The translations under genes were made by a program, and so were the position numbers. Below, in pieces: positions 57,276-64,000 of a DNA stretch of 64,000 nucleotides (the stretch's first letter is position 1; every line of letters starts with the position of its first letter). The stretch is taken from contig CACHOJ010000002.1 in NCBI GenBank assembly GCA_902581405.1, forward strand, positions 1-64,000. The letters are read 5' to 3'. A model generated the notes under the pieces. That model was given only the letters and a program-made list of their open reading frames with translations. It was not told the origin of the DNA and made no database searches. This DNA is from an uncultured Pelagibacteraceae bacterium (GTDB lineage Bacteria > Pseudomonadota > Alphaproteobacteria > Pelagibacterales > Pelagibacteraceae).

Positions 57276-57723
57276 TAAAACCCCAAATATTGCTGTCTTT
57301 AATAATCCATCCCGAGTAATTATCAGTTCTAATATTACACCACTTTTCCTCACATTTTATTAACTTCAATAGACGACCTTGATCTAATTTAGCCAACGGC
57401 TTTGAGTATTTTGTTGGGTTTTTAAATAGGATTCTTTCAGATGTTGTGATTAATGAATGTGAATTTCTTAATTGTGAAATGTGGATCCAACCACTATTTT
57501 TTTTGTGATCAATAATTCTTCTGAAATTTTCTTTTTTATCAATTACTTTAAGTGGTAATTCAATTTTTCTATAAATATATTTTATTGGATAATCAAAGCT
57601 AGGACCATATCTAACATTTACTTTTTTATTTTTTAGCATAAGAAAATAATTATTTTCTTGAGCAATTGATGAAAATGATAAAAGTAAAAGAAATGAAAGT
57701 ATTAAATATTTTCGCATATGCAT
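57268..57723 (-). CDS. Secreted bacterial SH3-domain protein
   Basis: The 151 residues start with a signal peptide cleaved after SIAQ or nearby. Two SH3-like beta domains follow: KNKKVNVRYGPSFDYPIKYIY near residue 31, with NSGWIHISQL, and a second one ending CNIRTDNYSGWI near 137. Bacterial SH3 domains usually bind cell-wall peptides. It overlaps the upstream ThiF-like gene by 22 bases, so the two are probably co-expressed, though no shared role is evident. Confidence 0.82.
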   Translation of the reverse strand: MHMRKYLILSFLLLLSFSSIAQENNYFLMLKNKKVNVRYGPSFDYPIKYIYRKIELPLKVIDKKENFRRIIDHKKNSGWIHISQLRNSHSLITTSERILFKNPTKYSKPLAKLDQGRLLKLIKCEEKWCNIRTDNYSGWIIKDSNIWGFIN

Positions 57724-58451
57724 CTTTTTCTTTTTTTAAATAATACTTTTCTAAATTTAAGATTTAATAAATCTATTATAAAAATATGAGAATTTAAATT
57801 TTTTCCAACATTTAAAATTGTCTTCAAAACCTCATTAGCCTGTAGGCTACCTGTTATAACTGCTGTTGATCCTAATATACCATCTGTTTCACAATCAAGG
57901 ATACCTTCTGCTGGTTCTCCTTGATAGAAACATTTAAGACATGGACTTTTTTTTAAATTAAAATCAAATGTAAAAATATGTCCCTCAAATTTGCTTATAG
58001 CTCCAATAACAAGTTTTTTTTTATATTTTATTGAGAATTTATTTAGAAGAAATTTGGCTTTGAAATTATCTGTACCATCAACAATAACATCATATTGTTT
58101 AAGAATTTTCCCTAAATTTTTTTCTTCTGCTTTAACTCTATATTTATTTACTTTTACCTTTCTATTTATTTTATTAATTTTTTTTTTTAAAATATTAACT
58201 TTATATTTTACAACATCATCAGAATTGAACATAACTTGTCGATGTAAATTTGATATACTCACTTTATCATGATCCATTATACCAATTTCACCAATTCCTG
58301 CTCTACAAAGTAAATCAATAACAGGTGTTCCTAAGCCACCACATCCAACAATTAGAACTTTAGCATTTTGGATTTTCTTTTGACCTAAAACACCAACATT
58401 TTTTAAAATAATTTGTCTTGAATATCGTTTGAGGTCTTTGTTACTAAACAT
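57702..58451 (-). CDS. ThiF/MoeB/HesA-family E1-like adenylyltransferase
   Basis: The 249 residues have the nucleotide-binding GCGGLGTPVIDLLCRAG near residue 36, IMDHDKVSISNLHRQVMF near 57 and DGTDNFKAKFLLN near 125, typical of enzymes that adenylate the C-terminal Gly-Gly of sulfur carriers such as ThiS or MoaD. The CLKC zinc half-site is near 175 and a C-terminal CICE may complete it. No ThiS- or MoaD-like gene is nearby. It heads toward dut, with three bases between the genes. Confidence 0.88.
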   Translation of the reverse strand: MFSNKDLKRYSRQIILKNVGVLGQKKIQNAKVLIVGCGGLGTPVIDLLCRAGIGEIGIMDHDKVSISNLHRQVMFNSDDVVKYKVNILKKKINKINRKVKVNKYRVKAEEKNLGKILKQYDVIVDGTDNFKAKFLLNKFSIKYKKKLVIGAISKFEGHIFTFDFNLKKSPCLKCFYQGEPAEGILDCETDGILGSTAVITGSLQANEVLKTILNVGKNLNSHIFIIDLLNLKFRKVLFKKRKRCICENI

Positions 58452-58454
58452 TTA

Positions 58455-58892
58455 TTATTTACCAGTAGATCCAAATCCTCCGGACCCTCTAATTGTCTTT
58501 GGTAATTCACTTGTTTCTTCGATTTCTATTTTTAGAATAGGCATTAAAATCATTTGAGCAACTCTATCTCCGTCATTTACAATGAATTCATTTTTACCAT
58601 GATTAAATAAAATAATTTTTAATTCTCCTCTATAATCACTGTCAATTGTACCTGGTGTATTTAGCACGCTAATACTTGATTTTGCGGCAAGTCCAGATCT
58701 TGGTCTAATTTGTACTTCTGTATCTTCAGGAATTGCAATTGCAATACCTGTTGTTATCAATTTCGACTCATATGGTTTAATTGTAATTGGTTCATCTAAG
58801 CATGCCATTAGATCCATGCCTGAAGAACCATCAGTTTTATAACTTGGAAGTTTTGCTTTTTGGTTAAGTCTCTTAAATAAAACTTTTACCAT
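58455..58892 (-). CDS. dut: Deoxyuridine triphosphatase (dUTPase)
   Basis: Dut hydrolyses dUTP to dUMP. The 145 residues have all five motifs: SSGMDLMA near 23, RPRSGLAAKSS near 63, TIDSDYRGEL near 82, GDRVAQMI near 105 and GSGGFGSTGK at the end. It lies three bases after coaBC. Confidence 0.97.
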   Translation of the reverse strand: MVKVLFKRLNQKAKLPSYKTDGSSGMDLMACLDEPITIKPYESKLITTGIAIAIPEDTEVQIRPRSGLAAKSSISVLNTPGTIDSDYRGELKIILFNHGKNEFIVNDGDRVAQMILMPILKIEIEETSELPKTIRGSGGFGSTGK

Positions 58893-58895
58893 TAC

Positions 58896-60086
58896 TTAAT
58901 TAAGCTCAGAGATAACCCTATTCACTATCTCAGATGCAATTAAAGATTTTTTTTTTTTTAATAACTTTTCACTTTCTTTATTTTTATAAAATATAGAAAC
59001 TTCATTATCATCAGAGTCAAAACCTATTGTTTTATCGGAAATATCATTTGCAATAATCCAATCACAATTTTTTTGGTCTAATTTTTTCTTTGAATTTGAT
59101 TCAAGATTTTGTGATTCTGCTGCAAATCCAATTGTAATTTTTGGTCTTAGCGAATTATGATTTGATATGTTTGATAAAATATCAATATTTTTTTCTAACT
59201 TAAGATCTAAATTTTCATTTTTTTTAATTTTTTCACTATTAATCTCTTTAACTTTAAAATCAGCTACCGCTGCATTAAAAATAGCAACATCAGTTGGTAG
59301 GTTTTTAAGAGTTTCCTTAAACATTTCTTCTGCAGTTTTAACAGAAATAAATTTTACTCCTTCAACTGGATCTAAATTTGTTTCCCCAGATATAAGTGTT
59401 GTTTGAAAACCATTATCTCTTAACGATTTTGCTATTTCATACCCTTGTTTTCCACTTGATTTATTTGTTATAAATCTAACTGGATCTATAAACTCTTTAG
59501 TAGGTCCTGCTGTGACTAATGCCTTATATTTTTTATTTTTTTCAATATTTTTAAAATAATTTTCTATAGTCCTTAATATATATGATGGCTCTGACATTTT
59601 TCCTTTTCCATACTCTCCACAAGCCATATCTCCAATTTCAGGACCAATTATCTTATAACCATAGCTTTTTAATTTTGATAAATTTTCTTGGGTTGATTTG
59701 TGTTCCCACATTCTGACATTCATAGCGGGCACTAAAAATACTATCTTATTTGATGCCAAAACAACTGTGCTAGCTAGATCGTCAGATAAACCATAACTTA
59801 ATTTTGAGATTGTATTTGCTGTAGCAGGCACAATTAAAATTAAATCTGCCCATCTAGAAAGTGAAATATGATCCATTTCGGCTTCGTTTTCTGCACTGAA
59901 TATGTCTTCATATACTTTTTCTTGTGAAAGTGATGAAATAGAAAGAGGTGTTACAAAGTTTTTACCACTCTTTGTAAGTATTGTTTTAATACTTACATTT
60001 TTTTTTTTCAAACCTCTTATCACTTCTAAGCTTTTGTAAGCAGATATTCCACCACATATGATTAGAAGTATTTTTTTATTTTTCAT
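58896..60086 (-). CDS. coaBC: Bifunctional phosphopantothenoylcysteine decarboxylase/synthase
   Basis: CoaBC joins Cys to phosphopantothenate and decarboxylates the product for coenzyme A. The 396 residues have the CoaC half first (GGISAYKS near 11, catalytic His in MDHISLSRWADLILI near 71, PAMNVRMWEH near 120, active Cys in MACGEYGKGKMSEP near 155) and the CoaB half from about 190 (VTAGPTKEFIDPVRFITN). It follows ubiB by eight bases. Confidence 0.96.
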   Translation of the reverse strand: MKNKKILLIICGGISAYKSLEVIRGLKKKNVSIKTILTKSGKNFVTPLSISSLSQEKVYEDIFSAENEAEMDHISLSRWADLILIVPATANTISKLSYGLSDDLASTVVLASNKIVFLVPAMNVRMWEHKSTQENLSKLKSYGYKIIGPEIGDMACGEYGKGKMSEPSYILRTIENYFKNIEKNKKYKALVTAGPTKEFIDPVRFITNKSSGKQGYEIAKSLRDNGFQTTLISGETNLDPVEGVKFISVKTAEEMFKETLKNLPTDVAIFNAAVADFKVKEINSEKIKKNENLDLKLEKNIDILSNISNHNSLRPKITIGFAAESQNLESNSKKKLDQKNCDWIIANDISDKTIGFDSDDNEVSIFYKNKESEKLLKKKKSLIASEIVNRVISELN

Positions 60087-60094
60087 GGAGTGAA

Positions 60095-61663
60095 TTAAAA
60101 TACCAATAGAGTTAAAATTACAAGAGATAATAAGCCAATAATAGATTGGTTTCTAAATGACTTCATTTCCTCTTTTTTAGTGTTTAATTCATTATACGAG
60201 TTTGAATTCTGAGGTATTTGACCACTTGCAAGGTAATTAAGTGCTTGGTTTGCTTTATCCATTACCTCAGGTAAATTTGGTAGACGTTTTAATACTTCTA
60301 CAGAGTCTTTTAATGTCTCATTAATTGAATTTATAGGATCTTTAGTTTCTTTTAACCACTTTTCTAGAACAGGTTTTGATGTCTCCCATATATTTGTTTC
60401 TGGGTTTAGTCTCCTTGCAACTCCTTCAACTACTACCATTGTTTTTTGTAACATAAGTAACTGAGGTTGGGTTTGCATATTAAATTTTTCAGTAACGTCA
60501 AAAAGTTGTTTTAGCAACTTACCACCGGAAATATTTTTAATAGAGTGTCCAAAAATTGGCTCACCAATAGATCTTAATGCCTGAGCAAGATCATTTACAG
60601 GTACGTTGTTTGGTACTAATCCTGCTGTAAGATGTACCTCTGCAACTTTTTTATAATCTCTTTGTATAAAACCAAATAAAATCTCAGCTAAAAATCTTTT
60701 ACTAACGTTATCTAACCTTCCCATAATACCAAAATCTATGGGAACAATTTGACCACTCTCATTTACAAAAATATTTCCTTGGTGCATATCTGCATGAAAA
60801 AAACCATCTCTCACAGCATGTCTTAAGAAATGTTGTATTATATCAGTGGCAATTTTTTTTGTATCAATTGATCTTTTTTCTAACTCTTCTGTCTCTCTAA
60901 TAGATACACCATCAATCCAATCAAGCGTCATTATATTTTCACTTGTATAATCCCAATAGATCTTAGGAACCTCAAAACCCTCGTCATTTTTGGTATTTTC
61001 GGCATATTCGTTAGCTGCAGCGGCTTCAAATCTTAAATCCATCTCAAGGCTGGTGATTTCTTTTAATAAAAAAACTACTTCAACAAGCTTTAACCTTTTA
61101 GTTTTTTTAATTAACGACTCAATTATAAAAGCAAAGAGCATTAAAGCGTCTACTTCTTCATTGAAAATTTTTTTAATATCAGGTCTCAATATTTTTATAG
61201 CTACATCTTTAACAACTCCATTATCATCAATTTGAGCTTTGTGTACTTGAGCAATAGACGCTGCTGCAACTGGCTCACTAATATTAATTATTGAATTATA
61301 AAGTTCATCACCTAAATCACTTTTAATCATTTCTTTTGCTTTGGATTGTGAAAAAGGTGGAAGTTTATCTTGTAAATTTTCCAATTCTTTCGATAATGCA
61401 TCTCCTATTATATCGGGCCTTGTTGCTAGGAACTGGCCTAGTTTAATGAATGTTGTACCCATTGATGCTAGTGAATTAGATAATTTTTCACCTTCACTTA
61501 AATTATCAAATGACACATCCTTTTTAGTAAAAGTAAATGAAAGTAATTTAAATATCACAGTTACTAATAGAGGTGGTTTGTTAAATTTTGATACAATAGT
61601 TAAAGCATCAGATTTTGCGAGTTTTCTTCCAAGCTTGAATAAAGTAATTAATCTTTTGAACAT
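60095..61663 (-). CDS. ubiB: Ubiquinone biosynthesis kinase-like protein UbiB
   Basis: UbiB is an atypical kinase/ATPase needed for ubiquinone synthesis. I start at the ATG at 61663, which overlaps the ubiE stop by one base (TAATG), giving 522 residues; a longer frame adds four. The family motif KLGQFLATRPDIIG is near residue 75, AAASIAQVHKA near 130 (Ala-rich loop) and DFGIMGRLD near 310. Two C-terminal membrane helices are expected; one is clear at the end (SIIGLLSLVILTLLVF). Confidence 0.95.
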   Translation of the reverse strand: MFKRLITLFKLGRKLAKSDALTIVSKFNKPPLLVTVIFKLLSFTFTKKDVSFDNLSEGEKLSNSLASMGTTFIKLGQFLATRPDIIGDALSKELENLQDKLPPFSQSKAKEMIKSDLGDELYNSIINISEPVAAASIAQVHKAQIDDNGVVKDVAIKILRPDIKKIFNEEVDALMLFAFIIESLIKKTKRLKLVEVVFLLKEITSLEMDLRFEAAAANEYAENTKNDEGFEVPKIYWDYTSENIMTLDWIDGVSIRETEELEKRSIDTKKIATDIIQHFLRHAVRDGFFHADMHQGNIFVNESGQIVPIDFGIMGRLDNVSKRFLAEILFGFIQRDYKKVAEVHLTAGLVPNNVPVNDLAQALRSIGEPIFGHSIKNISGGKLLKQLFDVTEKFNMQTQPQLLMLQKTMVVVEGVARRLNPETNIWETSKPVLEKWLKETKDPINSINETLKDSVEVLKRLPNLPEVMDKANQALNYLASGQIPQNSNSYNELNTKKEEMKSFRNQSIIGLLSLVILTLLVF

Positions 61664-62367
61664 TATATTTTCCAACCAGAATGAATAGCTACTATTCCTC
61701 CTGACAAATTTCTATATGAACAATTATAAAAACTATTTTGTTTCATTAAATCGATTAATTCCGCCTGATTAACAAATTCTTCTATACTCTTGGTCAAATA
61801 TTCATAAGGTTCTTTATCACCAACAACTGCTTTTCCTATGTGAGGAATTAATTTTGAGTAATTTTTGTATAAAAAGTCTAAATTAGAATTTTGAATTTTT
61901 GAAAATTCTAAACACATATATCTTCCACCAGGTTTAAGGACTCTATATGCTTCTGATAAAGATTTATCTAAATTTTTCGTATTTCGTAAACCAAAACTTA
62001 TTGTATAAAAATCAAAAGTATCATTCTCGAATGGCAACTTTTCTGCCTCTGCCACAACCCATTTTATGTTTTTATACTTTCTTAATCTTTTTTTACCTTT
62101 TTCGATCATTTTCTTATTCGAATCTGAAGATGTAATTTCTCCATTCTTATCTGTATAGTCTAAAAATAATTTTCCCAGATCACCAGTGCCGCAAGCAACA
62201 TCTAAATACTTTTTGTTTTTAGCTGGATTCATCCAATTCATAAGGTTTTTTTTCCAAATTCTATGAATTCCAAATGACATAAAATCATTCATCAAATCAT
62301 ATTTATCGTAAACTTTATTAAATACGCCCTCGACGAGACCTGTTTTATTTTGAAGATTTTGTTGCAT
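61663..62367 (-). CDS. ubiE: Demethylmenaquinone/ubiquinone methyltransferase UbiE
   Basis: UbiE does the C-methylation step of ubiquinone synthesis. The 234 residues have NDFMSFGIHRIWK near 27, the SAM loop LDVACGTGDLG near 54 and signature SFGLRNTKNLDKSLSEAYRV near 125. It heads ubiE-ubiB-coaBC-dut and is divergent from mutM with 33 bases between starts. Confidence 0.97.
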   Translation of the reverse strand: MQQNLQNKTGLVEGVFNKVYDKYDLMNDFMSFGIHRIWKKNLMNWMNPAKNKKYLDVACGTGDLGKLFLDYTDKNGEITSSDSNKKMIEKGKKRLRKYKNIKWVVAEAEKLPFENDTFDFYTISFGLRNTKNLDKSLSEAYRVLKPGGRYMCLEFSKIQNSNLDFLYKNYSKLIPHIGKAVVGDKEPYEYLTKSIEEFVNQAELIDLMKQNSFYNCSYRNLSGGIVAIHSGWKI

Positions 62368-62400
62368 ATAAATTATATTAAAACATTAATATAGTATGAA

Positions 62401-63267
62401 ATGCCTGAATTACCAGAAGTAGAAATCATCAAACAATCTTTGAATAAGAGTATTACAGGAAAGATTATTAAAGACATATTAATAAAAAATAGGAATTTGC
62501 GGTTTAAGATCCCAAAAAATTTTGAAAAAAATATATTAAAAAAAAAAATTACTAAAGTAGATAGATTTTCAAAATACTTAATACTAAAATTTGAGGATAG
62601 TTCTAATTTAATGATTCATCTTGGAATGTCAGGAACTATTCATTTAATCAGTAAATTCAGAAAAAAAAATTCTATAACAAATACTAGTTTTTATCATTCT
62701 CCATTGTTACCCAAAAAGCATAATCATGTAGAAATGAAAATTGATAACTTTAAATTAATTTATAATGACCCAAGAAGATTTGGTTATTTTTCTTATTTTA
62801 AAAGTGATGAACAAATAAATAATGTTTTTAAAAAATATGGGCCAGAGCCCTTCGACCCATTATTTAATAAAAACTATATTTTTAATTATTTCAAAAATAA
62901 AAAAAAAAATATTAAAAATTTTTTGATTGATCAGAATTTTGTTTCTGGAATTGGTAATATTTATGCTAGTGAAATATTATTCCTGTGCAATATTTTACCA
63001 TCAAAAGAAGTAAGTTTGCTTACCTTAAATGATTGTCAAAAGATTTCTCATTTTTCAAAATTAATTTTAAAAAAAGCAATAGATAAAGGTGGCTCTAGCA
63101 TAAGAGATTTTAAAAATATAAGTGGAAATCAGGGTTCTTTCCAAAAAAATTTTAATGTTTATCAAAGAGAAAATAAAAATTGTTTAAAATATGGTTGCAA
63201 AGGCAGAATATACAAAAAAATTATTTCGAATAGATCAAGTTTTTTTTGTAATTTATGTCAAAAATGA
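62401..63267 (+). CDS. mutM: Formamidopyrimidine-DNA glycosylase (Fpg/MutM)
   Basis: MutM removes 8-oxoguanine and cuts the site. The 288 residues begin MPELPEVE, with catalytic Pro2 and Glu3. The His/Lys loop MIHLGMSGTIHL is near 77, DPRRFGYF near 125, and the C-terminal zinc finger has Cys in NCLKYGCKG and FFCNLCQK. Full length. Confidence 0.97.
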   Translation: MPELPEVEIIKQSLNKSITGKIIKDILIKNRNLRFKIPKNFEKNILKKKITKVDRFSKYLILKFEDSSNLMIHLGMSGTIHLISKFRKKNSITNTSFYHSPLLPKKHNHVEMKIDNFKLIYNDPRRFGYFSYFKSDEQINNVFKKYGPEPFDPLFNKNYIFNYFKNKKKNIKNFLIDQNFVSGIGNIYASEILFLCNILPSKEVSLLTLNDCQKISHFSKLILKKAIDKGGSSIRDFKNISGNQGSFQKNFNVYQRENKNCLKYGCKGRIYKKIISNRSSFFCNLCQK

Positions 63268-63318
63268 AAAAATTAATTTATTGACCCAATCATTATCTGA
63301 AGATATACACTCACGCTA

Positions 63319-63579
63319 ATGGCAAATACTAAATCAGCAATAAAACGAACTAGAAAAATAAAAAGACAAACAACGGTTAATAAGTCTAGAAAAAGTCGCT
63401 TTAAGAACGCTTTAAAAAAAATGAAATCATTAATTGAAAAAAAAGACAAAAAAGAAGCTTTAGCCTTTCTCCCTAAGTTAAATTCAGAATTAATGTCAAT
63501 AGCAAAAACAGGTATTATAAAAAAACAAAATGCCTCAAGAAATGTTTCGAGAATAACTAAAAAAATAAATTCTCTTTAA
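63319..63579 (+). CDS. rpsT: 30S ribosomal protein S20
   Basis: S20 binds the 5' domain of 16S rRNA. The 86 residues are strongly basic and helical: MANTKSAIKRTRKIKRQTTVN at the start in parts and GIIKKQNASRNVSRITKKI near the end. mutM-rpsT-dnaA is the classic alphaproteobacterial order. Confidence 0.97.
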   Translation: MANTKSAIKRTRKIKRQTTVNKSRKSRFKNALKKMKSLIEKKDKKEALAFLPKLNSELMSIAKTGIIKKQNASRNVSRITKKINSL

Positions 63580-63844
63580 CAACTCCCAGTAGGTATATTT
63601 TTTTTTATACAACTTAAACGTACAATTAACCAAGACTTTACTATATCTAAAATTTTTTTGTAAAAAATTACTACATCTAGAAATATAAAAATTATAAATT
63701 TAATTTTCCTACCCCAATAGGTTGCAATAATATTTAATTAAAGATTCAATTTAGAATTTATTCAATCATAAATTTTATTTTTTTTATTTTTTGGAAATAA
63801 ACTTATTGCAATAATTAATCAGAGGTCTTAAGTGGAACTCCTTC
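63580..63844. other. AT-rich leader of dnaA
   Basis: This 265-base gap between rpsT and dnaA is the longest in the window. It is extremely AT-rich with T-runs. I looked for DnaA boxes (TTATCCACA-like), paired CtrA sites and a terminator hairpin after rpsT and see none that I can support. It must hold the dnaA promoter, but I cannot place it. Confidence 0.5.
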
Positions 63845-64000
63845 ATGAAAAATAACTTACACAATAATAAATCCCAAGAAAAAACAATTGATTGGCAACA
63901 GATCAAAATAGAAATGAGAGATAAGTTTGGGAGTGATATTTTTGAAAGCTGGATTAGAAAAATTGAATTAGTTGATGAATTTGAAAATTATATAATATTT
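63845..64000 (+). CDS. dnaA: Chromosomal replication initiator DnaA, 5' part only
   Basis: The ATG at 63845 opens a frame that runs to the window end (52 residues). It reads TIDWQQIKIEMRDKFGSDIF and then ESWIRKIELVDEF, the N-terminal domain I of DnaA (compare the usual W-x-x-V-x-x-x-L-x-x-x-x-G-x-x-x-F-x-x-W). The place after rpsT supports it. The AAA+ and DNA-binding domains lie outside the window. Confidence 0.93.
   Translation, partial: MKNNLHNNKSQEKTIDWQQIKIEMRDKFGSDIFESWIRKIELVDEFENYIIF

Overview
This window is typical of a streamlined marine alphaproteobacterium of the SAR11 clade (Pelagibacterales). The evidence is a very AT-rich sequence, coding on nearly every base, 1-11 base gene overlaps, no gene-free gap over 300 bases (the largest is about 265 bases before dnaA), alphaproteobacterial gene order (mnmE-mnmG-rsmG-parA-parB-holA-lptE-leuS; fur-miaB-phoH-ybeY-lnt-metK; dnaA-rpsT-mutM-ubiE-ubiB-coaBC-dut), and an Irr-type regulator beside fabA. 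The assignment rests on gene content and order recalled from knowledge, not on a search. I see no insertion sequence, prophage, CRISPR array, tRNA or rRNA.

Layout. 1-690: cut-off sulfotransferase. 737-6298: tRNA-modification and chromosome-partition block (mnmE, mnmG, rsmG, parA, parB) with a perfect parS inside rsmG and a near-copy inside mnmG. 6295-10877 (minus): holA, lptE, leuS, DUF3576 lipoprotein. 11095-12021: probable porin, ending at a strong terminator that also encodes the tail of a ThiE-like gene. 12593-16520: yggS, L,D-transpeptidase, a regulator with a worn-out receiver domain, a TPR-methyltransferase and an ArfA-like microgene. 16525-18884 (minus): dapB-nth-adenosine kinase. 18927-23063: UnbV/FG-GAP protein, a Cys-rich secreted protein and an OGT-like glycosyltransferase. 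23093-27001 (minus): grpE-dnaK-dnaJ plus a 33-residue membrane peptide. 27038-32542: rdgB, LpoA-like protein, rsmI-dolP, maeB. 32592-37878: murJ, trpS, nfuA-like, Bax-like, deacetylase. 37823-44141: short tsaB, fur, miaB, phoH, ybeY, lnt, metK. 44239-50712: nusA-infB-rbfA-rpsO-pnp. 50717-54271: monooxygenase, msrB, a 49-residue membrane peptide, fabI-fabB-fabA. 54344-57275: irr, rubrerythrin, Fe-S oxidoreductase, DUF3501. 57268-62367 (minus): SH3 protein, ThiF-like E1, dut, coaBC, ubiB, ubiE. 62401-64000: mutM, rpsT, start of dnaA.

Most of the window is core housekeeping. The parts worth a second look are: parS sites embedded in coding sequence close to parAB; three unlisted microgenes (ArfA-like and two membrane peptides) tightly coupled to larger genes; an iron/redox module in which both irr and the rubrerythrin gene carry Irr-box-like palindromes; a secreted UnbV / ten-cysteine protein pair next to an OGT-like enzyme; and signs of reduction such as a TsaB with its middle missing and absent rimI, corC, rimP, truB and hrcA at their usual places. 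I did not find a convincing wholly new multi-gene system.
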